A DNA stretch of 64,000 nucleotides from positions 1 to 64,000 of the forward strand of contig JAACJP010000073.1 of assembly GCA_013368375.1 (NCBI GenBank). The letters are read 5' to 3'. The DNA comes from Tricholomella constricta. Taxonomy: Eukaryota > Basidiomycota > Agaricomycetes > Agaricales > Lyophyllaceae. Below, piece by piece: positions 51,611 to 60,701 of the stretch (position 1 is its first letter; the number at the start of each line of letters is the position of its first letter). The notes under the pieces are model-generated. The model saw nothing but the letters and a program-made list of their open reading frames with translations. It was not told the DNA's origin and searched no databases. Made by a program: the position numbers and the translations under genes.

Positions 51611-54493
51611 ATGTCCTCGACGATAGTGGAGCCCAACACAACCATCCGCTATCAAAACTTCGAAGGTCCTTCCTTCACTCAAAGGAGACCTTCACCACCA
51701 CCTTTCGAAACTTCCCCTGCCTCAACAGGACCTCCGATGCAAGGGACTTTCGGACCCAACAGGTCCAGGCTGGAACAACAGATCTTCCAACCCGGTCAAC
51801 ATGAGGGGGACTTTTCCTCTGTCAGTCAAGACCCTCGACGACCCCTACCCCGAACCCCCTCAAACGTTTTCAACCCGTCCTATCAACTCGCTACCCCCAA
51901 CTATCCCCCCTTACCACCATCAACAACGACCTCCGGACCTCCGCCATCGAGTAACCAGACTCCCGGGTCGTACTACGACAGACTGAGGAACCCGGAGATG
52001 TTCCAAAGGAGGGATAGGGCGCGGGAGGAGGCACAGGGACAATTCGCTCGACAACAAAACCCCTTCCTGCACGGCTCAGACCACGAGCGGATACTATACG
52101 AGCTCCGCATGTCGCGAGAGGAGTTTTCACGTCAAGCGCACGAGCTCCTGGTCGAAACCATGGGGATGGACCACCAACCCAGGACACCTGAACAATGGGC
52201 CAATCTCGTGTTGTCGACCGTACAACTGCACGAAGCCCATCGACTGCCCCCACAACTGACGGTGTTGCTACAAATGGGGGGAAACGAACGAAGGTTGCGC
52301 GCTCTGGCTGGGGAAATCCAGACATCCAACGACGAAAGAAGATTCTCCGACCCCCAAAGCGCGGGACGTTCTTTCCACATGCCAATTCAGGAACCAATTC
52401 CCTCCAGAATCGAAATGAGATTCGAGGAACCTCCACGAGCGACGAGCACCGTCAATACGCAGTCGGCCTCTGCTCTACTTCGGAGGATGAACCAAGGAAA
52501 CGCAACTCCTAGTCAAGAAAGGTTCGAACCCACCATCACGCTGGGGGCGGACACTCGAAGAGCTCCGACGTTCGGGTTCTGGGGAGCCCACAATTTGCAA
52601 AGGATCCCCGAAGAGAATCCCTCTTTCGAAGGACCGTTTTCCAGGCCAAACTCGGGTTTTCAAGGCCTACAACAGACCTCCGCAAGACAAGAAGGAGCTC
52701 CTCAGAGGGAACCCGAGAATATTCCCCTACCTCCGTCGGAACAAGGAGTCCCAACGCCGTTATCGTACACTCATAGCTACGAATTACGCGAAGAAAACCG
52801 GGAAGAAGGAGGAGCACCCCCAAGGACACGAGAAGACTGGCGCCAAACACCACCTCACCTGGCGACTCAGAACAGGAGGTCACCGCAAGGCCCACGCCCC
52901 ATCTCCCCAAGAGAACGACGGGGACTCGGAGCGGACCCCAGCCCCGGTCAAAATGTGAACATCCTCGAAGGAAGGCAAGGGACCCAACAACAGTTCCCCC
53001 AGTTCGAACAATACAGAACTGACTACAACCGCGGACCAGCCCCACCAATACCCGGCGGACGACCAATCCCTCAGTACAACGGACCACCTCCACAGCCCCA
53101 ACCACCTCCGGGATCTTCGGGACCACCTACCCCGAGAGGATCTCAATGGGGAAACGGTCCCGGAGGACCAGGAGGGGGAGGAGGAGGTTATTGGGGAAAC
53201 GGCCCCGGAGGAACAGGAGGTCCTGGAGGAGGGGGAGGTCACGGAGGATACGGACCACCACAAGGACCAGGAGGCCCGGGAGGCCACGGAGGTCCCGGAT
53301 GGGGAGGAGGAGGCCCAGGATGGGGAGGGGGAGGTCACGGAGGAGGAGGAGGAGGAGGCCCGCCCGGAAACCAAGGGGGAGGCCACTTCGCAAACCCCCA
53401 ACGACCCCCACCTCCACCGCAACAATTCTTAGGCCCAAACCAAAACTTGACCCCGGAACAGTATCGGCACCTCCTAAACCTGGAATCGAAGATCGACATC
53501 AGGAAACCGGACCACTTCACGGGAAAAGAACCGAGGAGATGGAAGACCTTCGTCACGGAATGCCTAGTAATGTTTCAAGCCAAGGCGATCACCTACGAAC
53601 AGGACCACCTGAAGGTGTCATTCGCGAGCTCCTACTTAAAGGACGGAGCTATGGACTACTTTCGACTGCAACTCACGTACAACCCCCAACACCCAATGTT
53701 CACGAATTGGGAAGGATTCGTACACGAACTAGGATCACGCTTCGGAATACCGAACTCGAGAGTGGAAGCCGAGAACAACATTTCGCGACTGAAAATGAAG
53801 GACTGGGAAAAGTTCACAGCATTCATCGTCAAGTTCGAACAAGAAGCGTACGAAACAGGTTGGAACTGGGTAGCGCTGCAGTTCACACTCCGGAAAGTGC
53901 TCCCCCCGCGAATCCTCAACGTCCTGGCCATCACACCAAGCCCCGAAACCTACGAAGGTTACCGAGATCTGGTCACTCAAATCGATCGGAGGTACTGGGA
54001 ACATCGCATAGAAAATCCAGAGTCCTACAAACCCCTCTGGGCGAATAACGCGAACGCCCCCAACACCTCCGCACGACCTCCGATGGGACCTTCGGCCGGA
54101 CCCGCAAGCCGCACGACGCCGCAAACGGCTCAAGGGAACAGGAACGCACGCTTGAACGCCGAAAGTCATGATCAGGACCCGGACTCAGGTAGGGAAGGTA
54201 AGGCGCAAGACCAGGAAATCGCATGGGACGACGAGGAGGCCCTACAAGCCAACAACTTCGGGTTCAAGAAGTCAACACGCCCCTGGGTGAAGATCGACGA
54301 AGACGTAAAGCAACAACGAATTCGAGACAAGGCCTGCATCCTATGCGGTGACCTGGAACACTGGATGCGCGACTGCCCAACAGCAAACGCCATGGGCAGA
54401 GCCACCTACCTCATCGGCGACGACATCTTCGAATTCCATCACAAGACAGAAGAGGGAAACGCGGGGGCGATTCAGGACTTGCCCGGGCTCTGA
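51611..54493 (+). CDS. gag: Element C Gag, 960 aa
   Basis: ATG at 51611 is 30 nt after the LTR; this start is chosen because upstream in-frame codons lie in the LTR. The order is a long P/R/Q-rich N-terminus, a helical block (MFQRRDRAREEAQGQFARQ to VLLQMGGNERRLRALAGEI), a disordered region, then a striking Gly/Pro-rich segment at about residues 510-600. The capsid domain is at about 630-800 (KPDHFTGKEPRRWKTFVTE; SRVEAENNISRLKMKDWEKF), and one CCHC knuckle near 912 (CILCGDLEHWMRDC). It forms the particle and binds RNA. The length is large for Gypsy Gag. The ORF ends within the frameshift stem. Confidence 0.93.
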   Translation: MSSTIVEPNTTIRYQNFEGPSFTQRRPSPPPFETSPASTGPPMQGTFGPNRSRLEQQIFQPGQHEGDFSSVSQDPRRPLPRTPSNVFNPSYQLATPNYPPLPPSTTTSGPPPSSNQTPGSYYDRLRNPEMFQRRDRAREEAQGQFARQQNPFLHGSDHERILYELRMSREEFSRQAHELLVETMGMDHQPRTPEQWANLVLSTVQLHEAHRLPPQLTVLLQMGGNERRLRALAGEIQTSNDERRFSDPQSAGRSFHMPIQEPIPSRIEMRFEEPPRATSTVNTQSASALLRRMNQGNATPSQERFEPTITLGADTRRAPTFGFWGAHNLQRIPEENPSFEGPFSRPNSGFQGLQQTSARQEGAPQREPENIPLPPSEQGVPTPLSYTHSYELREENREEGGAPPRTREDWRQTPPHLATQNRRSPQGPRPISPRERRGLGADPSPGQNVNILEGRQGTQQQFPQFEQYRTDYNRGPAPPIPGGRPIPQYNGPPPQPQPPPGSSGPPTPRGSQWGNGPGGPGGGGGGYWGNGPGGTGGPGGGGGHGGYGPPQGPGGPGGHGGPGWGGGGPGWGGGGHGGGGGGGPPGNQGGGHFANPQRPPPPPQQFLGPNQNLTPEQYRHLLNLESKIDIRKPDHFTGKEPRRWKTFVTECLVMFQAKAITYEQDHLKVSFASSYLKDGAMDYFRLQLTYNPQHPMFTNWEGFVHELGSRFGIPNSRVEAENNISRLKMKDWEKFTAFIVKFEQEAYETGWNWVALQFTLRKVLPPRILNVLAITPSPETYEGYRDLVTQIDRRYWEHRIENPESYKPLWANNANAPNTSARPPMGPSAGPASRTTPQTAQGNRNARLNAESHDQDPDSGREGKAQDQEIAWDDEEALQANNFGFKKSTRPWVKIDEDVKQQRIRDKACILCGDLEHWMRDCPTANAMGRATYLIGDDIFEFHHKTEEGNAGAIQDLPGL

Positions 54494-54498
54494 ATCGC
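54454..54498 (+). promoter_or_regulatory. Canonical -1 ribosomal frameshift signal at the gag/pol junction
   Basis: Slippery heptamer G GGA AAC (54454-54460) in exact gag phase, a 6-nt spacer (54461-54466), then a 9-bp perfect stem GCGATTCAG (54467-54475) with CTGAATCGC (54490-54498) and a 14-nt loop that includes GCCCGGGC. The gag TGA lies inside the 3' arm. Pol is the -1 frame and open from 54352. Confidence 0.85.
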
Positions 54499-57400
54499 GA
54501 AGACCTAAAACCGGACCTTAACACTAAACTACGCGCAACGGCATTATCGACAACGGACACCCGCACAGTAACCCTCTCCTCCCATTCGTCACTGGCATTC
54601 CTAATACACCTCACGCCAAACGGAGGAGGAGAAGATCCCGAAAACACGCTCATCGACAGCGGAGCTACCGACAACTTCATGGACTCCGTCATGGCGACAT
54701 CACGTGGGCTCCACCTTGAGGAGCTCAACCCCCCAATAAACCTCTGCCTATTCGACGGAGAACTCTCCGCATCAGGCAAAATCACACACTATACCACCAA
54801 CGACGTCGAATTCAGCGACGGCACCACTCAGAGGATAAGATTCCTCATAACGAAACTCCACGAGACAGCAACGATAGTACTGGGACTATCATGGCTGAAG
54901 GAGGTCAACCCCCGCATAAATTGGAAAGACCTCTGCATCATGCTACGACGGGGGTCAAACGGCAAAATCGAAGGATCACTACCGGACCTCCGAAGAAAAA
55001 AGGAAGTCGCTCCAACAACAACAGGTACAGGAGCTCAACGCTTACCCTCGCGGTCGGCTCGCTCCTTCACGATCGAAGTACAGTTGGAGGGATCTGCAAC
55101 GCGTCTACGGGCACTTATTGATAGTGGGGCGGCGGGCAACTTCATAACAAAATCCTCGTGTACGAAGCCGGAACCTCTCGCCAACCCCATGACCCTACAA
55201 CTGTTCGACGGAAACCCCAGCGGAGGCGGAGCCATTTCACACCATAGTCCCGAAAAGATCAAACTCGAGAACGGACTAGAGTATAAGGTCGACCTCCTCA
55301 TAACACAGTTACATCCAGCCACACCAGTAGTGCTTGGATTACCTTGGTTACGGGAAGTAAATCCGGACATCGACTGGCGGGAAATGTCCATGACCATGGA
55401 ACAAGGGGCAGGACTAGCCGCGATATCGCTTTCCCAAAAGACGCAATGGGGAACCGTGACCCTTGAGGAGGAGGAAGACGTCGAAGCTCCGAAACCAGCC
55501 AACCCCCTTTCGGAAAAACAACCCCTCCTCAGGGACATCCTGGACAACGATAACGACCAGAAAGACACCTCCAACGACATCAAGAAGGAGGAAGACACCC
55601 GCCCAAACACCAACGAACCCCAAGAGGAAGTACCAACACCGACAACCGAGTCGCCAGAGGAGGTAACGGGACGGAAATGCACCCGAAAACCACCCCCACC
55701 GAACTACTTCCCTCCAAACGTTCCGAGGTCCAAATTCAAACCTCATCCCAAACGGAAATCCGCAACGTCCCCAACGACAGAAACACAGGAAGAAGAGGAA
55801 ACCAACCCAGAAACGGAGGTCGAAGATGAAACCGGAGAGGGAGAAGAGGATGTCGAAACACAAAACATCCGCCTGATCGGAGCGGCGCCATTCGCGAACC
55901 TCATCAGGGACGGAGCCACAGCGTTCCAACTACACATCTCCCCCACCGAAAAGGAAGAACACCTCCATGCCAATAACACCTCCGACGATGAACCCAAACA
56001 ACCAAAGACAGAAAAGGAAATCTTTGAGGAAGTCGTACCTCCGGAGTACAGGGACTTCGAAGACGTATTCTCAGCGGGCGAAGCGAAAACCATCCCCCCA
56101 CACCGACCTTACGATCACACAGTGGAACTCGACGAAAACACTACCCCTCCCTTCGGAAAGATATACGACATGTCCGAACTGGAGTTGAAAGCATTGAAGG
56201 ATTACATCGACGAGATGCTCGGTAAAGGGTTCATCCGACCTTCGAGTTCATCAGCGGGAGCTCCGGTACTGTTCGCAAAGAAGAAGGTCGGATCACTCCG
56301 GTTATGCGTGGACTATAGAGGATTAAATCGGATCACCAAGAAGAACCGTTACCCTCTACCTCTGATCGGAGACCTCATAGACCGACTTCAAAAAGCAAAA
56401 GTATACTCGAAGATCGACCTCCGAGTGGGCTACAACAACGTCCGCATAGCTCCGGGACACGAATGGAAGACAGCCTTCCGCACTCGTTATGGACTTTTCG
56501 AATACCTGGTAATGCCCTTCGGCATGACAAACTCACCCGCGACGTTCCAACACTTCATGAACGACATCTTCCACGACATGAACGACGTGTTCGTAGTGAT
56601 CTATCTCGACGACATTCTGGTTTTCTCGGAGACCTTAGAGGAACATCACGGACATGTTCGGAAGGTCCTCGAGAGGCTCCGGAAACACAACCTTCATGCG
56701 AAACCGGAGAAATGCACGTTTCACACTACGGAGATCGAGTATCTAGGCGTCATTGTATCCCCTGGCGGAGTAAAGATGGATCCAGGAAAAGTCGACGCGA
56801 TCCGGAAGTGGCCTAGACCGACGAAGGTCAAGGAACTCCAATCTTTCCTAGGTTTTGCAAACTTCTATCGGCGGTTTATCGACAATTACTCGGGCATAAC
56901 GAAGAGGCTAAACAAACTCACGCAAAAGGACACAATCTGGAAATGGGATTCCGAATGCGAAGGAGTTTTCGAGCTATTGAAGAAAGCATTCTCCTCCGCA
57001 CCCATCCTACGACACTTCGATCCTCAACTACCGGTGATACTAGAGTGCGATGCTTCCGACTTTGCCATAGCAGGAATCATCTCCCAATTCGACGAGACAT
57101 CGCAAGACCTACGTCCCGTCGCCTTCTATGCGAGAACCATGATAGACGCGGAGCTCAACTATGACATCTACGATAAGGAGCTCCTAGCGATCGTTGAAGC
57201 GTTTAAACAATGGAGAGCCTACCTCGAGGGATCCCCCCACCGCATTCAAGTGTACTCCGACCACAACAACCTACAGTACTTCTCCACGACCAAGCAACTC
57301 AGTCGCAGACAAGCACGATGGTCGGAATGCCTGGCGAACTTCGACTTCCAAATAAACTACAGACCGGGAAGACTAGGAGCGAAGCCAGATGCCCTCACAC

Positions 57401-58959
57401 GACGAGCGGACGTATATCCTAAGAAGGGTTTCGAACAGGATCATAATTCGTTCAATAACCGCATCATCATACCCCCCGAACGGTTGAACGCATCCCTAAT
57501 TCTAAACGAACAACTCCTGTTGAACAACGTTCGTAATGCACCCCGAGATGACTTCTTCGAGAAATACGCACCCAAACCTGGAGACGAGTCCTCCGCGTTC
57601 TCACTATCCGACGACCACAAGCTACTCCTTCGCGACGGAAGAATCTACGTACCGAACCATTCCAGGTTACGCCTCGACATCCTGCAGCAACATCACGATC
57701 ACAAACTACGTGGACATCCAGGAATCAGAAAGACCACACAACTCATCATGAGGACTTATTTCTGGCCCGGATTACGGAAGGAGGTCACCCGATACGTCCG
57801 AAGTTGCCACACTTGCAAAAGAGCGAAGGTCCCGCGCCACAGCCCATATGGATTGCTGAAACCGCTTCAGATCGGACGACGGGCGTGGGCCTCCATATCT
57901 ATGGACCACATCTTGGAATTACCGGAATCGGATGGGTACGACGCCATCTTGGTCGTAGTATGCCGCCTCACAAAACAAGGCATCTTCATACCCTGTCACA
58001 CAACGGACACAGCGAAGGAGCTCGCACAACTGTTCCTAGAACACGTCTTCTCCAAGCACGGATTACCCGATGACATCATCTCTGACAGAGGCACTCTCTT
58101 CGTCTCCCGTTTTTGGAGCTCGCTGTGCAAAGCCCTGGACATAAAATCGAACCTTTCGACCGCGTATCACCCGGAGACCGACGGCCAGACGGAACGAGTA
58201 AATCAGACACTGGAACAGTACCTCCGGATGTACGTGAACTACCTCCAGACCAACTGGCGAACACAGCTCCCACTGGCGGAATTCACGTATAACAATACGA
58301 CCCATTCAACCACGGGAGTCTCTCCTTTCTTTGCGAACAAAGGCTATCACCCCCGCCTGACAATCTCTATAAAAGACATACCGGCAAGGGAAGCCCAGGA
58401 GGTAGCCGTCGACCTCCGGACCCTCCAGGACTACCTCCGCCAAGAGATAGAGATCGCAAACGAAGCCTACAAACGATTCGCGGACAAGAAACGGGACCCT
58501 ACACCAGACTGGGCCGTAGGAACGGAGGTATGGCTTGACTGCCGGAATATCAAAACGAAACGCCCCTCCAAAAAGCTGGACCACCGGAGACTGGGCCCCT
58601 TCAAAATCCTACAGAAGATCTCCAGCCACGCGTACCGTCTGGAACTACCTCCGGCATTGAAGGGAATTCACAATGTTTTCCACGTCAAATTACTCGAAGA
58701 ACACAAACACGAGAACTTCCCAGGAAGGTCAAAGCCACCTCCGCAGACGATCGAAGTCGAGGGCGAAGAGCACTATGAAGTAGGACAAATCCTAGACTCC
58801 AGGACACGAGGGAGGCGCGTCTTTTACTTGGTACGATGGGAAGGGTACGGCCCCGAAGACGACACATGGGAACCAGCAGAGAATATAGAAGGAGCAAAAG
58901 ACATGGCCCTCGAGTTCCACCGACTTTTCCCAAGAAAGCCACGGGACCCCACGATTTAA
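54457..58959 (+). CDS. pol: Element C Pol polyprotein with two tandem retropepsins and chromodomain
   Basis: About 1500 residues, read from the -1 slip. Approximate positions: protease 1 Asp at 67 (LIDSGATDNF; ends GLSWLKEVNPRINW), protease 2 Asp at 222 (LIDSGAAGNF; ends GLPWLREVNPDIDW), acidic linker, RT with YLDD near 716, RNase H near 865 (ECDASDFAIAG), HHCC zinc domain 1080-1125, integrase D,D,E at about 1150, 1209 and 1245, and chromodomain 1435-1482 (LVRWEGYGPEDDTWEP). The in-frame ATG at 54679 lies after protease 1's active site, so it cannot be the true start. The RT has KKKVGSLR instead of the usual KKKDGSLR (56287). No stop codons. Confidence 0.94.
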   Translation, partial: KRGGDSGLARALNREDLKPDLNTKLRATALSTTDTRTVTLSSHSSLAFLIHLTPNGGGEDPENTLIDSGATDNFMDSVMATSRGLHLEELNPPINLCLFDGELSASGKITHYTTNDVEFSDGTTQRIRFLITKLHETATIVLGLSWLKEVNPRINWKDLCIMLRRGSNGKIEGSLPDLRRKKEVAPTTTGTGAQRLPSRSARSFTIEVQLEGSATRLRALIDSGAAGNFITKSSCTKPEPLANPMTLQLFDGNPSGGGAISHHSPEKIKLENGLEYKVDLLITQLHPATPVVLGLPWLREVNPDIDWREMSMTMEQGAGLAAISLSQKTQWGTVTLEEEEDVEAPKPANPLSEKQPLLRDILDNDNDQKDTSNDIKKEEDTRPNTNEPQEEVPTPTTESPEEVTGRKCTRKPPPPNYFPPNVPRSKFKPHPKRKSATSPTTETQEEEETNPETEVEDETGEGEEDVETQNIRLIGAAPFANLIRDGATAFQLHISPTEKEEHLHANNTSDDEPKQPKTEKEIFEEVVPPEYRDFEDVFSAGEAKTIPPHRPYDHTVELDENTTPPFGKIYDMSELELKALKDYIDEMLGKGFIRPSSSSAGAPVLFAKKKVGSLRLCVDYRGLNRITKKNRYPLPLIGDLIDRLQKAKVYSKIDLRVGYNNVRIAPGHEWKTAFRTRYGLFEYLVMPFGMTNSPATFQHFMNDIFHDMNDVFVVIYLDDILVFSETLEEHHGHVRKVLERLRKHNLHAKPEKCTFHTTEIEYLGVIVSPGGVKMDPGKVDAIRKWPRPTKVKELQSFLGFANFYRRFIDNYSGITKRLNKLTQKDTIWKWDSECEGVFELLKKAFSSAPILRHFDPQLPVILECDASDFAIAGIISQFDETSQDLRPVAFYARTMIDAELNYDIYDKELLAIVEAFKQWRAYLEGSPHRIQVYSDHNNLQYFSTTKQLSRRQARWSECLANFDFQINYRPGRLGAKPDALTRRADVYPKKGFEQDHNSFNNRIIIPPERLNASLILNEQLLLNNVRNAPRDDFFEKYAPKPGDESSAFSLSDDHKLLLRDGRIYVPNHSRLRLDILQQHHDHKLRGHPGIRKTTQLIMRTYFWPGLRKEVTRYVRSCHTCKRAKVPRHSPYGLLKPLQIGRRAWASISMDHILELPESDGYDAILVVVCRLTKQGIFIPCHTTDTAKELAQLFLEHVFSKHGLPDDIISDRGTLFVSRFWSSLCKALDIKSNLSTAYHPETDGQTERVNQTLEQYLRMYVNYLQTNWRTQLPLAEFTYNNTTHSTTGVSPFFANKGYHPRLTISIKDIPAREAQEVAVDLRTLQDYLRQEIEIANEAYKRFADKKRDPTPDWAVGTEVWLDCRNIKTKRPSKKLDHRRLGPFKILQKISSHAYRLELPPALKGIHNVFHVKLLEEHKHENFPGRSKPPPQTIEVEGEEHYEVGQILDSRTRGRRVFYLVRWEGYGPEDDTWEPAENIEGAKDMALEFHRLFPRKPRDPTI

Positions 58960-59144
58960 CGAACACTCACGCACATCACGAAAATTATGCAAATCTCCCA
59001 AGGAGACGAACTCTGTTCTATATGTACACCGACCACCAAGACAACAACATCACAAGAAAATATCAAGAAAAACTAACGAACTTCAAACTGTAAATATTGA
59101 GCAAAATAAAATGCACGAGACCAAGACACCGCCGAAGGAACAGA
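58960..59144. other. Convergent 3' interval of C
   Basis: A 185-bp spacer between the pol stop and the stop of the antisense gene. It is A-rich, without the 31-nt homopolymer seen in B. Confidence 0.5.
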
Positions 59145-60455
59145 CTACTCAATGCGCCGACGCTTAGAGGGACCTGCACTAGCAGAAGAACCCTCCCCGC
59201 CCACAACCCCCACCTCCCCAATCAACCCTACCTCCAGAGGACGCATCGATGCGATATCCCGCTCGTCATCGGCAATCAACTGCGACCGGGATACGAACTC
59301 GGCGAGAGCGTCTTCACGAGTGAGTGAGGCGCGGTGAAGAGCAAGGAGGTGCTCAAACGCAGGGAAAGGAACCTCGGGATCGACAGGAGGACGGAAAAGC
59401 TCAAGGAGCGAGTGCCGCTCCAGAATCTTGTGGGCGCCATCGATGATACTTCGAACTGGCGACACATCCAGCTCGACGAGGGCGCGACGCAGAGCACCAT
59501 CCGCGATGAACATGTCGGACGCGAAGGCGGTATGCGTGAGGTCAAGGGCTAGGACAGTTTTCAGAAAGAGGGAAAGAGAAAACAAAGGGAATGGAAGAGA
59601 ACTCACCATCGACGCGAAGGCGAAGGTCCAAAGCATGACCACGCCAAAAGTCCCGGACCTCCTGCAAATGGACAACGTGCCCCTGTAAACCAGCGACCTC
59701 ATCCTCAAAACCCGCAACCTGCATCCGCAGATCCTCGACCTCAATGTCACGATCGACATCGACGACCTCCACGGCACGCGATGTCTGCGCCTGCAGATGA
59801 AGAAGACGTTCACGCTCGTCGGCGAGTTGGGATAGGACTCCGTGAAAACGACCTTTGTGGCGTTCACCCTCGGCCTCGAGACGCTCGACCTGGGATGAAA
59901 GGGCCTGAGCACGCGCGACCTCCTGGTCGTAGAGACGCTGGAGACGGAGGAACGCCTCCGGTGAAGGAACAGAAGGAGCAGGGGTAGCGAGGGGGGACGA
60001 CAACAACATGGAGGGAGGACAAGACTGTAGAGCTGGAAGAGCTGGCATTGGAGAATTCGAAACAGACGAGCCCTTTAAAAAGAGAGGCTCGACAGGGGGA
60101 GTATCGGGGGACACCGCGCGCGTAGCGCCCGACAAAGGAGGGGCCAAAAGAGGAGAAGTCGGCGCCGCGGGAGAAAGGGAAGGGGAACGAGACACGGACG
60201 AAGGCCGCCTCCCCAGCCCCTGCAGACCAGATCGCCCACCCCCACGACTAACAGACACTAATTTTCGACCCTGCCCTCGGGTACCTCGAAAAATGGCGCG
60301 TGGAGGCGAAACACGGCTAACGCTCATGGCGGCCTCATCACCAGAAGACGAAGTCAGGGAAAGGACCTCCGCAGAGGGCACGGAGACAAGGGAGTTTTGA
60401 AAAGAAGGCGGCGCCACACGCAAGACGCGACGGATGGCGACGAAGGACATCGCGA
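59145..60455 (-). pseudogene. Antisense accessory gene of C, exons 2 (part) and 3
   Basis: Exon 3 is 59548-59145; the 58-nt intron 59606-59549 (GTGAGT...CTAG) is as in B; exon 2 runs up from 59607 to 60455, where the LTR of H cuts it at the GCGATG codon pair. The protein is nearly identical to copy B across the coiled coil and the SKRRRIE end. Exon 1, intron 1 and the cysteine motif should lie beyond H, outside the window. Confidence 0.8.
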
Positions 60456-60645
60456 TGGAGTAGGCCCGATTGGCCTGGTGCTTCTGACTCGGAATGGACT
60501 TGTGATTGGCTCGAGGAGATCTTTCAGGATCTCCCCCGAAGTCTACATAAGGCTGACTAATCCTCCGAAGGTGTTGCCAAACAGGTGCAAACAACGCCTT
60601 TGCAGTCTCTCGTGCTATTGGAGTGGCGCTGGCGCGCCTACTCCA
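60456..60645 (-). repeat. LTR of H (3' LTR)
   Basis: 190 bp, beginning TGGAGTAGGC and ending GCCTACTCCA, a perfect 10-bp terminal inverted repeat including TG/CA. It is followed on the right by TGTGCCCCCTCCAAA, whose minus strand TTTGGAGGGGGCACA is the polypurine tract. The partner LTR is outside the window. Confidence 0.82.
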
Positions 60646-60701
60646 TGTGCCCCCTCCAAACCAAGCGACGTCCTCGTCGCGTTTTCCCAGCCATCTCCAC
60701 C

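Larger units (their letters stand above)
51223..60455 (+). mobile_element. Element C: A/B/C-family Gypsy element, gag and pol open, interrupted by H
   Basis: 5' LTR 51223-51581, self-priming site, gag (51611-54493), pol in the -1 frame to 58959, then the convergent antisense gene from 59145 up to the insertion of H at 60456. The rest of the antisense gene and the 3' LTR should lie beyond the right edge, after H. The left flank is ATAAC (51218-51222), the expected target duplication. It is inserted in an exon of the NACHT-WD40 gene. Gag and Pol are uninterrupted. Confidence 0.94.

Noticed and set aside
52880..53438. Long minus-strand ORFs opposite the Gly/Pro-rich part of gag
   Set aside because: Shadows of a biased GGN/CCN repeat; the codon pattern follows gag, and the predicted proteins are low-complexity.
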